From assembly GCF_030388665.1 (NCBI RefSeq), contig NZ_CP128846.1, forward strand, positions 4,042,501 to 4,106,500: DNA of 64,000 nt. Reading direction: 5' to 3'. Each line of letters begins with the position of its first letter. The stretch's first letter is position 1. The translations under genes and the position numbers were made by a program. The notes under the pieces were generated by a model. It saw nothing but the letters and a program-made list of their open reading frames with translations, searched no databases and had not been told where the DNA came from. Of this stretch, positions 35,534 to 46,316 are shown one piece after another. This DNA comes from Streptomyces flavofungini (GTDB lineage Bacteria > Actinomycetota > Actinomycetes > Streptomycetales > Streptomycetaceae).

Positions 35534-38320
35534 ATGGATCCCGCGGCCATTGGCGTCCGTATCGCGTCCGGTGTCGTCACCCCGCTGATCAAGAAGCTCT
35601 TCGTACGGCCAGGACCCGGCGCCGGCCTGGTGGCGGAACCCGTACGGATCGACGCCCTGGTGTCCTTCCGGGGCGAGCGGCGCGACCTCGCCGAGCAGGA
35701 CGTGCGCCGCCTCGTCACCGCCCTGGTCCGCCAGGCCGTCCGCACCGGCGAGCGCCCCCTCCCCCACGACGAGGAAGAAGCCGTCGGCCACGCCCTGACC
35801 CGGACGCTGCTCGCCCTCGGCACCCTCACGCTCACCGACGTGGAGGCGGTGTCCCTCGGCCACGAGGAGCTGGCGGCCCGGCTGCACCGGGCGGGCGGGG
35901 ACCCGACCCGGGACCTCTCGGCCGACGCCACCCACCTCTACCACCGCCTCCTCGACACGGCCTGCCTGCACGTCCTGAACTTCTTCACCCAGCGGTCCGC
36001 GTTCGTCGCCCGCACTCTCGTCGAGCAGAGCCGCCGCCAGGCGGAACTCATCGCCAAGGTCGACGAGCTGATCGCCAGGGACCCCCTCCCCGGCGCACGG
36101 GACGTGGCCTTCGAGCAGCGCTACCTCGCGTACATCGCGAAGAAGCACGGCAAACTCACGATCTTCGGCATCGACCTCGCCGACTCACCCGGCAAGTGGC
36201 CCCTGGACGCGGCCTATCTGAGCCTGACGGCCACCGCACACGGACGGCACCTGGGCGACGTCCGGGTCGACGACGACTGGCTCCAGGTCTTCGAGGCCCG
36301 GCTCGACCCGACGCCCCGCCCCGCCGACGAGGCCCTCGCCACCCACGACCGGGTGCTCCTGCGCGGCGAGGCGGGCTCCGGCAAGACCACTCTGATCCAG
36401 TGGCTCGCCGTCTGTGCGGCCCGCCCGGACCTCGGCGAGAACGCCGCGCGCATGGGCTACCTCCACGACCGCGTCCCCTTCGTCCTGCCCCTGCGCACCC
36501 TCACCCGCCACGGCGAGCGCCTCCCCGCCCCCAAGGACTTCCTGACCGCCGTCGGCTCCCCGCTCGCGGGCACGCAGCCCGACGGCTGGGAGGCCCGCGT
36601 CCTCACCGACGCCCGCGCCCTGGTCCTGGTCGACGGCATCGACGAGGTCCCCGACGCCGAACGCGCCCGCACCCGCGCGTGGCTCGCCGACCTGATCGAG
36701 GCCTACCCCGGCAACCGCTGGCTGGTGACGTCCCGGCCCTCCGCCGTACGGGAGGACTGGCTCACCGACGAGGACTTCACCGAGCTGACCCTCGCGCCGA
36801 TGAGCGGGGCGGACGTGACGGCGTTCATCCGGCGCTGGCACACGGCGGCGGCCACGGGCGCGCCGGACGAGGACCAGGCCCTGCGCGCGTACGAGGCCCA
36901 GCTCCTCGAAGCCGTGCGCACCAAGCCCGACCTCGGCCTGCTCGCCACCAACCCGCTGATGTGCGGCCTCGTCTGCGCCCTGCACCGCGACCGCCGCGGC
37001 TTCCTCCCCCTCGGCCGCAAGGACCTCTACACGGCCGCCCTGTCCATGCTCCTGATCCGCCGCGACCGCGAACGCCACATGGCCGTCCCCGAACTCCGCG
37101 AGGAGCCCCAGCTCCAGCTCCTCCAACGCCTCGCCTACTGGCTCATCCGCAACGGCCGCACGGCCATGGACCGCACCCGCGCCGTCACGATCATCGGCGA
37201 CGCCCTGCCCGCTGTCCCCGAACTCGCCGCCCTCGGCGACGCGGAGGCCGTCTACACCCACTTCCTCCACCGCAGCGGCCTCCTCCGCGAACCCGGCCCG
37301 GGGACGGTCGAGTTCGTGCACCGCACCTTCCAGGACTTCCTGGGCGCGCGGGCGGCGGTCGAGGAGGGCGACTTCGGGGTCCTCGCCGGGCACGCGGCCG
37401 ACGACCAGTGGGAGGACGTCATCCGGATGGCGGTGGCGCAGGCACGGCCTCGGGAACGGGCGGAGCTGTTGGGGGACCTGCTCGCGCGGGGCGATTCCTA
37501 CGCCGCCGACTCGCCCGCCCGCACGCGGGCGCACCTGCTCGCCGCGGCCTGCCTGGAGCACGCGGCGGAGCTGGCGCCCGCGGTGCGGGGGGAGGTGGAG
37601 CGGAGGACGGCTGAGCTGATTCCGCCACGGACGCCTGACAGCGCGCGGGCGTTGGGGGCAGTGGGGCCGATGGTGCTCGATCTGCTGCCGAGCCTTGCCG
37701 ATCTGAACGACGACGAGGCGCGGAATGCGGCGATCGCGGCGACCCACATCCACTCGGACGCGGCGATCCCCCTCCTCACCCGGTACGCGGACGACCCCCG
37801 CGACGGCGTACGCAGGCAGCTGATGTGGGGCTGGAGCCGCTTCGACTGCCGGTCGTACGCGGACGGGGTGATCAGCAAGCTCGACGACGGCCGGACGAAC
37901 TTCACGCTCACCACGGACGAGCAGGTCGAAGAGCTCCTCAGGCTCGGCCTGCACCCCAAGCTCCTGGATGTCCGTAGGTCGGTGTCACCCGAGGCCGTGT
38001 CCCCCCTGCTCGTGGCGTGCGAACCCACCTATCTGGTGCTCTCGTGCTCGCTCACCCGCCTCTCGCCGGCGGCACGGCACGCGTTGCGCCACCTCAAAAC
38101 GCTGGGCCTGTCCATCGACGGCCTCGCCGACGTGCCTCCCGGGCTGTCGCTGCCCGGCGTCACGGAGCTGATGCTCTATCCGGCCGGAAGGGACGCGGAG
38201 CTCGGCGACGTGGAATGGGTCCCGGCATGCTTTCCCCACCTTCAGCGCATGCACGTCCCCACCTCCTGGGCAGACCAGGCCAGGGCGCTGCCCCCACACC
38301 TGACGTTGTTCTCCTACTGA
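35534..38320 (+). CDS. NACHT NTPase, NLR-like putative immune protein
   Basis: 928 residues. An all-helical N-terminal part (~1-200) precedes a KLTIFGIDL strand, then the NACHT core with Walker A GEAGSGKTT (278-286), Walker B LVLVDGIDEVP (363-373) and the sensor-like WLVTSRPSAV. The middle carries NPLMCGLVCALHRDR and FVHRTFQDFLGARAAVE, typical of NACHT winged-helix regions. The C-terminal third is HEAT-like with a short Leu-rich end (LKTLGLSIDGLADVPPGLSLPG). Similar bacterial NACHT proteins protect against phage. ATG at 35534 is chosen from the family start. It seems to stand alone with its own promoter. Confidence 0.85.
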   Translation: MDPAAIGVRIASGVVTPLIKKLFVRPGPGAGLVAEPVRIDALVSFRGERRDLAEQDVRRLVTALVRQAVRTGERPLPHDEEEAVGHALTRTLLALGTLTLTDVEAVSLGHEELAARLHRAGGDPTRDLSADATHLYHRLLDTACLHVLNFFTQRSAFVARTLVEQSRRQAELIAKVDELIARDPLPGARDVAFEQRYLAYIAKKHGKLTIFGIDLADSPGKWPLDAAYLSLTATAHGRHLGDVRVDDDWLQVFEARLDPTPRPADEALATHDRVLLRGEAGSGKTTLIQWLAVCAARPDLGENAARMGYLHDRVPFVLPLRTLTRHGERLPAPKDFLTAVGSPLAGTQPDGWEARVLTDARALVLVDGIDEVPDAERARTRAWLADLIEAYPGNRWLVTSRPSAVREDWLTDEDFTELTLAPMSGADVTAFIRRWHTAAATGAPDEDQALRAYEAQLLEAVRTKPDLGLLATNPLMCGLVCALHRDRRGFLPLGRKDLYTAALSMLLIRRDRERHMAVPELREEPQLQLLQRLAYWLIRNGRTAMDRTRAVTIIGDALPAVPELAALGDAEAVYTHFLHRSGLLREPGPGTVEFVHRTFQDFLGARAAVEEGDFGVLAGHAADDQWEDVIRMAVAQARPRERAELLGDLLARGDSYAADSPARTRAHLLAAACLEHAAELAPAVRGEVERRTAELIPPRTPDSARALGAVGPMVLDLLPSLADLNDDEARNAAIAATHIHSDAAIPLLTRYADDPRDGVRRQLMWGWSRFDCRSYADGVISKLDDGRTNFTLTTDEQVEELLRLGLHPKLLDVRRSVSPEAVSPLLVACEPTYLVLSCSLTRLSPAARHALRHLKTLGLSIDGLADVPPGLSLPGVTELMLYPAGRDAELGDVEWVPACFPHLQRMHVPTSWADQARALPPHLTLFSY

Positions 38321-38445
38321 CCCCGAACACCCGCCCCACCCCCACACGTTCGGATGACCCACCCCCGATCCCCCTCCCGCACCCCACCCCCCGAGCGACC
38401 CTCGACCTCATGTGCCCCCACCTCATGCGCAAGGACACCGACACC

Positions 38446-39063
38446 ATGGCTTCCGCCCCACCGGACCCCGCCCCGTCGGCGTACGACGACTTACTCACGC
38501 AGGCCTGCGACAGCGTCACCGCCGCGCACACGCGGGCCCAGCGGGCCGTGAACGCCGAGCTGGTGCAGGCGTACTGGCGGATCGGCAGGCTCCTCCTGGC
38601 CCAGCAGGACCGGGACCAGGACCGGGACACCGGCCTCGTGACGCGGTTCGCCGCCGATCTGCGGGCGGCCCATCCGACCCAACGCGGCTTCTCCCGGCGG
38701 AACCTGACGCACATGCGCAAGCTGGCCCGCGTCTGGCCGGGCCAGATCGCGCGGCGGCCCGTCGCCCAGCTCCCGTGGGGCCACGTCGTCGTCCTGATGG
38801 AGCGCCTGGAGACCCGTGCGGAGCTGGAGTTCTACGCCGCCGAGGCGGTCCGGCACGGCTGGTCGCGGGCCGACCTGGACCGGGCGATCCGCGAGCACAG
38901 GCACCGCGCGTGGGCGGCGGCCGCCCCGCCGGACCTGGACGTGAGGCTCCCGGAGGGCTCGCCCGCGCACGCGGAGCTGGCCGGGGACCCGTTCCGCCTG
39001 GACTTCCTACGGCTCGACGGACACGGGCACGGTGTCGACGCGGCGGGGCCGGGGCACCGCTGA
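38446..39063 (+). CDS. DUF1016 N-terminal domain protein, nuclease half missing
   Basis: 205 residues. The segment TAHTRAQRAVNAELVQAYWRIGRLLL through FSRRNLTHMRKLARVWP and PWGHVVVLMERL is the DUF1016_N helical domain of YhcG-type proteins. Full proteins (~350 residues) continue into a PDDEXK nuclease. Here the frame reaches DPFRLDFLRL, the usual entry to that domain, then stops within 20 residues, inside the 3' end of the convergent condensation gene. It is therefore truncated or an N-domain-only form. Start 38446 follows AAGGAC; 38410 is also possible. It is ~125 bp after the NACHT gene, perhaps co-transcribed. Confidence 0.7.
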   Translation: MASAPPDPAPSAYDDLLTQACDSVTAAHTRAQRAVNAELVQAYWRIGRLLLAQQDRDQDRDTGLVTRFAADLRAAHPTQRGFSRRNLTHMRKLARVWPGQIARRPVAQLPWGHVVVLMERLETRAELEFYAAEAVRHGWSRADLDRAIREHRHRAWAAAAPPDLDVRLPEGSPAHAELAGDPFRLDFLRLDGHGHGVDAAGPGHR

Positions 39064-40458
39064 GCCGCCGACGTGCGCGCCGTGGCGGGCCACCGCGAGC
39101 ACGGTCTCCCGCAGCCGCTCGACGTACAGCCGCATGTTCTTGGCCGCGAGGTCGGTGTCCGGGTAGCGGGCGGCGAACCGCAGGCCCTCGTGGAGTCGGT
39201 TGACCCAGGCACACGCCTTGTCCCCGTACGAGACCCTGACCAGGCCGTACGCCTTCAGCTCGGCCCAGCGCGCGGAGCCGACGATGCCCCGGGCGTCGAC
39301 GAACGAGACGATCGAGTACAGGTCGGGCGAGGTCGGCCGGAACTCCGAGCCGAGCAGCCGCAGCACCCGGGCGATGGGCATGCGCGCCAGTGACCTGTTG
39401 GCGCGCAGCTCTCCGCGCACACAGTGCAGGGCACTCTCGAAGTCACGCGCCCGCGCGGCGGGCACCTCGATGGGCGCGCCCCCGACGTACCACCCCACGG
39501 AGTCGAGCCACTGCGACTTCACGCGGGTGTGGAACGGCACGATCGTGCGGTAGACGGGCTGCCCGCTGATCTCGTGGGCGATGAGGCTCGTGGCGGCGAG
39601 GACGCCGACGAGGGTCCCGCCGAAGGGACGGCAGTACGCCTCGAACGCGGCGGCGTCGTCCGCGTCCACCAGCTTCTCCTCCATGAGTTTCTGGGTGGGC
39701 ATCGGGGCGGCCGGATCGAGGCCGGGATCGACGGGGAATTCCGGCAGCTTTCCCCCGCACCGTTTGATGAATTCCCGCCAGCGGTCGACGATCGCGTGCG
39801 TTCCGTCGATACGGTCCGCGTCCGCGCGCTCGCTCTCGCAGAAGTCGATGTAACTGCTGATCGGCGTCCGCTCCACGGTGCGGCCTTCCAGACCGGCCGC
39901 GTAAAGCTCATGGATCTCGGCGGGGATCCGCTGGAGGGAGTACGAGTCGACATTGCTGTGGTCGAACGCCAGGTACACGCTCGTGCAGTCCTGCCGCACC
40001 ACCGCCGTGTAGAGGAAGTTCGGCCAGTTCAACGCGTCCGCGACCACGTCGAAACGGTCCTGGAGACGCTGGATCAGGTCGTCCGCGTCGGGGAAGTCGC
40101 CGACCACTTCGCGGCGCAGCGACACCGCTTCGGCGGCGAAGGTGAACCGGCGCATTTCCTCACCGACCCAGCGGAATCCGCTGCGCAGCGTCTCATGCCG
40201 GAGCGTCCAGTTCCGCAGGGCGTCCTGGAGCACGTCGAGGTCGACGGCCCCCGGAACGTCGAAGGCCGTGCCGAGCCAGGTCGGTACGAAGAGACCGTCC
40301 TCGCGCACGGACCGCGCGGTCCTGACGTGGGACTCCTGGACGTACGCCGGTGGCCGGGAGTCGTCCGGCAGCTCGGCCGCCCGGTCGACCGTCGCCGGGT
40401 CGAGGGTCCATTCGACGAGCCGTCCGGGGCGTACCTCGCAGCGCTGGAGGTCGGTCAT
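39007..40458 (-). CDS. stand-alone condensation-domain protein
   Basis: 483 residues that read as one complete condensation/acyltransferase domain (NRPS C-domain or PapA-like), with no adenylation or carrier domain around it. The HHxxxDG site is FDHSNVDSYS: the catalytic second His and the Asp are kept, but the first His is Asp and the Gly is Ser. Later signatures include RTIVPFHTRV and YSIVSFVDARG. It may acylate or amidate an unknown acceptor. The start MTDLQRCEVRPGRL is used. Its 3' end overlaps the truncated DUF1016 gene by 57 bp. Confidence 0.8.
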   Translation of the reverse strand: MTDLQRCEVRPGRLVEWTLDPATVDRAAELPDDSRPPAYVQESHVRTARSVREDGLFVPTWLGTAFDVPGAVDLDVLQDALRNWTLRHETLRSGFRWVGEEMRRFTFAAEAVSLRREVVGDFPDADDLIQRLQDRFDVVADALNWPNFLYTAVVRQDCTSVYLAFDHSNVDSYSLQRIPAEIHELYAAGLEGRTVERTPISSYIDFCESERADADRIDGTHAIVDRWREFIKRCGGKLPEFPVDPGLDPAAPMPTQKLMEEKLVDADDAAAFEAYCRPFGGTLVGVLAATSLIAHEISGQPVYRTIVPFHTRVKSQWLDSVGWYVGGAPIEVPAARARDFESALHCVRGELRANRSLARMPIARVLRLLGSEFRPTSPDLYSIVSFVDARGIVGSARWAELKAYGLVRVSYGDKACAWVNRLHEGLRFAARYPDTDLAAKNMRLYVERLRETVLAVARHGAHVGGSAVPRPRRVDTVPVSVEP

Positions 40459-40619
40459 GCGCACTGGGCGTCTCCGTTCATCGGGCGTGGGGGGTTCGGG
40501 AACGCACCCTCTGGGCCCAGCGGGGGCGCGCCCTTGGGGCCCAACGAGATCGCCCACCGCCGGGAAACGCCGGACTGTGGAAGCCGTGGAGAGGAAGGGG
40601 GGAGGTCATGGGAAAAGGG

Positions 40620-40653
40620 GCTGCCCCGGACCGATTCCTCGGTCCGGGGCAGC
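40620..40653. terminator. terminator after clpC
   Basis: A perfect 13-bp stem, GCTGCCCCGGACC at 40620-40632 and its complement at 40641-40653, with an 8-nt loop, 24 bp beyond the clpC stop on the minus strand. Confidence 0.85.
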
Positions 40654-40676
40654 CCCCGCGGCGCGCCCTGTGCGGG

Positions 40677-43199
<2,523 letters not shown>

Positions 43200-43665
43200 C
43201 GTTAATCGCTCCTCAGAGCGGTCAGGCAGTAAGGGGACGCTCCCCTCCCTGTCCTTCCGCAGCTTAGTCCCGCAAGCGGGGACCGCTCATTCCAACTGCC
43301 GACACCCGTCCGGATCACCCTCACTACCGTAGGGAACGGTTCCTGACTCCAACGCCGACACATGCTCCAACCTGATGGTGCGAGACGATGTTCCCGCAGG
43401 CCAAGCAGTTACCCTCGCCATCAGTACGCCGTTGGCGAACGTGAGACGCCTGAACGCTGCGTGTCGCCCCTCCCCACTAGGGATGTCTTACCCGTATGCA
43501 CTGACACTCCATGCGGCGCGCACCGGTTCCCTCCGCTACGGGCGAACACCCTTGCGCCGCGAAGTACGCCATCACGCCCCCTTTTCAGCGACCGTACGCA
43601 CCCGAGTCGACACCGAGCGTGACGCGAGCCGTAACTCCCGCGCGCCCCGCGCTGTTGCTCCGGAC
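43200..43665. other. 466-bp divergent intergenic region upstream of clpC
   Basis: Holds the clpC promoter region and a ClgR-like box. Inverted text CCGCAAGCGG and CCTACGGTAGTGAGGG-type AT-poor segments are seen. The frame of the next gene is open from 43375, but composition there is unlike protein. No RNA gene is recognised. Confidence 0.4.
43427..43440 (-). promoter_or_regulatory. candidate ClgR box
   Basis: Minus-strand GTTCGCCAACGGCG fits the GTTCGC-N5-GCG pattern recalled for the ClgR activator of Streptomyces clp and lon genes. It is 228-241 bp upstream of clpC. Confidence 0.5.
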
Positions 43666-44349
43666 ATGGCCCTCAGCGTTCCTCACCCCAGACCGCCGGC
43701 CGACCGGCGTGCGGCGCCGGATACCGCGAGGCGGCGGGTGCCGCGCCAGTGGGACGCGGCGGCGGCCGGTCTCTGGGATCCGGCGGCGGTGCGGTGCTGG
43801 TACGAGAACGGGCTCGGCTGGGCCGTGGCTCCGGGGCCGGACGTCCGGCTCGTCACGGGGCTGCGTTTCGACGTACTGGAAATGCCCGCTCAGGCTGGTT
43901 TCGCGGCGCTGCGGCAGCTGGGCCCGAAGGCGCCCGTGGCCCTGCACGGGGAGACGATGCGGCTCCTGGTGGCCGCGGGCAGCGCGGACGAGCTGCCGGG
44001 GCTGCTCGACTGGCTGGAGTGGGGGGACATCCCCCTGGACCTCAGGGCGATCGGCGCGGGCGGCCTGATCGACGCGCCCACTCCGCCCGGCGCGGTCGGC
44101 CCTTCGGGGGCCGCCGTCTGGCTGCGGCCCCCCGAGCCCGGCCACGAGGTGGAGAGAACCCTGCCGTCACTGACGGCCCTGCCCGCCCTGGCGCCGAGCA
44201 CCGCTCTGGCTGCGGACGGCAGCGGAACCGACCCCCATTCCGGCTCCGCCGCGGGCTCCGATCTCGTACGGCTCGTGGACACGGCGGCCACTGCCTGCCA
44301 CCGGGTCCGGCTGCGACGTGCGAGCAGTCAGCCGTTGGCCTTGTCGTAG
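43666..44349 (+). CDS. SCO3374-family conserved protein
   Basis: About 227 residues, function unknown. The core VRCWYENGLGWAVAPGPDVRLVTGLRFDVLEMP, then ALHGETMRLLVAAGSADELPGLLDWLEWGDIPLDLRAIG, is a pattern I recognise from the actinobacterial SCO3374 family; it has a distant look of the bifunctional primase-polymerase N-domain, as do many short Streptomyces proteins. The start MALSVPHPRPPADRR is a choice; the frame extends to 43375. The end overlaps the convergent lsr2 gene by 22 bp. Confidence 0.65.
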   Translation: MALSVPHPRPPADRRAAPDTARRRVPRQWDAAAAGLWDPAAVRCWYENGLGWAVAPGPDVRLVTGLRFDVLEMPAQAGFAALRQLGPKAPVALHGETMRLLVAAGSADELPGLLDWLEWGDIPLDLRAIGAGGLIDAPTPPGAVGPSGAAVWLRPPEPGHEVERTLPSLTALPALAPSTALAADGSGTDPHSGSAAGSDLVRLVDTAATACHRVRLRRASSQPLALS

Positions 44350-44666
44350 GCCTCGCGGATGGACGCGGGGACGCGGCCGCGGTCGTTGACCTCGAAGCCG
44401 TTGTCCTTCGCCCAGGCGCGGATCGCCGCCGTGTCCTGGTTGCCGCCGCCCACGGAGGCGGCGCGCGCCTTGCCACGGCCGCTGGCACGGCCGCCGGTGC
44501 GACGCCCGCCCTTGAGGTAGGGCTCAAGGAGACCGCGGAGCTTGTCCGCATTGGCGGTGGTGAGATCGATCTCGTACGACTTGCCGTCCAGCGCAAACGT
44601 CACGGTCTCGTCCGCCTCGCCGCCGTCGAGGTCATCGACAAGAAGGACCTGAACCTTCTGTGCCAC
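44328..44666 (-). CDS. lsr2: Lsr2 nucleoid-associated protein
   Basis: 112 residues. The N-terminal dimerisation part is AQKVQVLLVDDLDGGEADETVTFALDGKSYEIDL; the C-terminal AT-hook-like DNA-binding part includes IRAWAKDNGFEVNDRGRVPASIREAY with the R-G-R minor-groove core. Lsr2 bridges AT-rich DNA and silences acquired and specialised-metabolite genes. The GTG at 44666 follows AAAGGAAATCC. The frame five codons upstream is not family-like. Confidence 0.96.
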   Translation of the reverse strand: MAQKVQVLLVDDLDGGEADETVTFALDGKSYEIDLTTANADKLRGLLEPYLKGGRRTGGRASGRGKARAASVGGGNQDTAAIRAWAKDNGFEVNDRGRVPASIREAYDKANG

Positions 44667-44734
44667 CGGATTTCCTTTCATCGATAACTTCAGGGCCGGA
44701 CCATGCGGGGTGAGCCGCCGAATCGCCGCCCCCT

Positions 44735-44740
44735 GTTATA
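44735..44740 (-). promoter_or_regulatory. candidate lsr2 -10 element
   Basis: Minus-strand TATAAC in CATATAACAGG, about 70 bp upstream of the lsr2 start and next to the palindrome ACTGCAGT. The matching -35 is weak (TTTCCGAC region). Confidence 0.4.
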
Positions 44741-44891
44741 TGCAGCACTGCAGTACGTCGGAAAGCAAACCGCTTTTCCCGGAAAAACACAAACCCCTGG
44801 GAGAGACCGGCTGCACGAGATCCCGGGAAACATGCGCGTTTCGGACATAGGGCACCGGGGCAGGTGACTGCCCGGAATACCTCCGTCACGA

Positions 44892-45485
44892 TCACAGATG
44901 CAGAAGCATCCGGCTGTTGCCCAAGGTGTTCGGTTTCACTCGTTCGAGGCCCAGGAACTCGGCGACGCCCTCGTCATAGGAACGCAGCAGCTCGCTGTAG
45001 ACATCTGTGTCCACGGTATCGACGGGCGTCTCGCCGATCTCCACGAAGCCGTGCTTGGCGAAGAAGTCGACTTCGAAGGTGAGGCAGAATACCCGCCGGA
45101 CACCGAGCCAACGAGCGGTCCCAAGCAGCTTTCCGAGCAGCTGATGACCCACGCCCGCGCCCTTGACCTGTGGATTCACCGCGAGCGTCCGTACTTCGGC
45201 GAGGTCTTCCCACATCACGTGCAACGCGCCGCAGCCGACCACCGTCGCCCCATTGCCGTTGCCGTCCGCGCGTTCCGCGACCCAGAACTCCTGGATGTCC
45301 TCGTAAAGTGTGACGGTCGCTTTGTCGAGCAGGACCCCCCGGCGGACGTACGAGTCCAGCAGGTCCCGGACGGCCGGCACATCGGCGGTGCGGGCTCTGC
45401 GCACCGAGACCGCATTTGCCGGGAGCGGGCCGGGCGCCCCGAGTTCGCCGGGCGCAGGGGGGAGTTCGTCGGGCTGTGCTGGCAT
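44892..45485 (-). CDS. argA: amino-acid N-acetyltransferase (GNAT, N-acetylglutamate synthase type)
   Basis: 197 residues. GNAT fold with acetyl-CoA loop QVKGAGVGHQLLGKLL and FFAKHGFVEIGETPVDT, as in short stand-alone N-acetylglutamate synthases of actinobacteria (the Rv2747 type). It would make N-acetylglutamate for arginine synthesis. Pro-rich N-terminal 30 residues precede the domain. It lies 9 bp after the BlaI-type repressor gene and is probably co-transcribed with it; lsr2 follows after 225 bp with its own promoter. Confidence 0.8.
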   Translation of the reverse strand: MPAQPDELPPAPGELGAPGPLPANAVSVRRARTADVPAVRDLLDSYVRRGVLLDKATVTLYEDIQEFWVAERADGNGNGATVVGCGALHVMWEDLAEVRTLAVNPQVKGAGVGHQLLGKLLGTARWLGVRRVFCLTFEVDFFAKHGFVEIGETPVDTVDTDVYSELLRSYDEGVAEFLGLERVKPNTLGNSRMLLHL

Positions 45486-45494
45486 GAGCGGACG

Positions 45495-45959
45495 CTATCG
45501 TTCGGGCCCCGGACCGGGGCCGCCGGGGTTCTCCGGTCCTTCCGCCCCGCCTTCGTCCGCTTCGGCCTTGCGATCCGCTTCGCCTTCCCTGCGAACCGCG
45601 TCGCCTTCCACCATGCGAACCGCCTCGCTGAGCGCTTCCCGCTGCGAGGGCGACATCATGCCGAAGAAGGCGACGAGAGCCGCCGCCGGGTTGTCACTCT
45701 GCGACCAGGCGTCGTTCATCAGTGCGGCGGCATACGCGGCCCGCGTGGAGACCGCCTCATATCGATAGGCCCGGCCTTCCGCTTCGCGGCGCACCCAGCC
45801 CTTCTGATGGAGATTGTCCAAAACGGTCATGACCGTCGTGTAGGCGATGGACCGTTCCTGCTGAAGGTCTTCCAGGACTTCTCGAACGGTCACGGGGCGG
45901 TTCCACTTCCACACCCGTGTCATCACTGCGTCTTCGAGTTCTCCCAAGGGGCGAGGCAC
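45495..45959 (-). CDS. BlaI/MecI-family transcriptional repressor
   Basis: 154 residues. The winged helix RPLGELEDAVMTRVWKWNRPVTVREVLEDL and AYTTVMTVLDNLHQKGWVRRE is typical of Penicillinase_R repressors. The tail is Glu/Gly/Pro-rich. No BlaR1-like sensor protease gene is adjacent, although such pairs are common. The GTG at 45959 starts directly at the domain; a longer frame to 46028 is unlikely. It may regulate its own operon with the N-acetyltransferase. Confidence 0.85.
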   Translation of the reverse strand: MPRPLGELEDAVMTRVWKWNRPVTVREVLEDLQQERSIAYTTVMTVLDNLHQKGWVRREAEGRAYRYEAVSTRAAYAAALMNDAWSQSDNPAAALVAFFGMMSPSQREALSEAVRMVEGDAVRREGEADRKAEADEGGAEGPENPGGPGPGPER

Positions 45960-46122
45960 AGCTGAACAATAGTGGGCGAGGCCCCTAATGGCGTGATGGA
46001 CGTGGCATAACGGTCGTTTCCCCAACAAAAAGGGTGTACGACTCGTGGGGAGTCGTACGCCGGGGCGGCGCCCCGCGCCTCATCGGGGCGCGGGGACTCG
46101 GGGGCCGCGGGGTGGCGGTCGC

Positions 46123-46302
46123 TCAGGCGTCGCTGGTCTTCGTGGTCTGCCGGACGGCCTCGGTGCGGGCGATCGCCGCGTCGACGGCGGCGTCCTCCTT
46201 GGCCTTGTTGGCGCCGCCCTGGGTCTTGACGATCGTCACGATGAGGCCGACGAAGAACACGGCCATCACTACGGGGGGCACGAGCGCGGAGACGTAGTCC
46301 AT
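46123..46302 (-). CDS. small membrane protein, 59 residues
   Basis: The frame reads MDYVSALVPPVVMAVFFVGL then IVTIVKTQGGANKAKEDAAV and a short charged tail, ending at 46123. One clear membrane helix (residues ~6-24) is followed by a basic/acidic cytoplasmic tail. It lies 14 bp after the upstream gene on the same strand. The composition and stop placement support a real gene; homologues of this shape occur in Streptomyces as far as I recall. Function is unknown. Confidence 0.7.
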   Translation of the reverse strand: MDYVSALVPPVVMAVFFVGLIVTIVKTQGGANKAKEDAAVDAAIARTEAVRQTTKTSDA

Positions 46303-46316
46303 GCCCCCCAGCGTAG

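Noticed and set aside
34484..40458. Prophage or insertion element carrying the NACHT region
   Set aside because: No integrase, transposase, tRNA attachment site or terminal repeats are visible; acquisition can only be inferred by comparison with relatives.
43375..43665. N-terminal extension of the SCO3374-family protein
   Set aside because: The composition is not protein-like, it covers the clpC regulatory region, and the conserved core starts later; the choice of 43666 remains uncertain.
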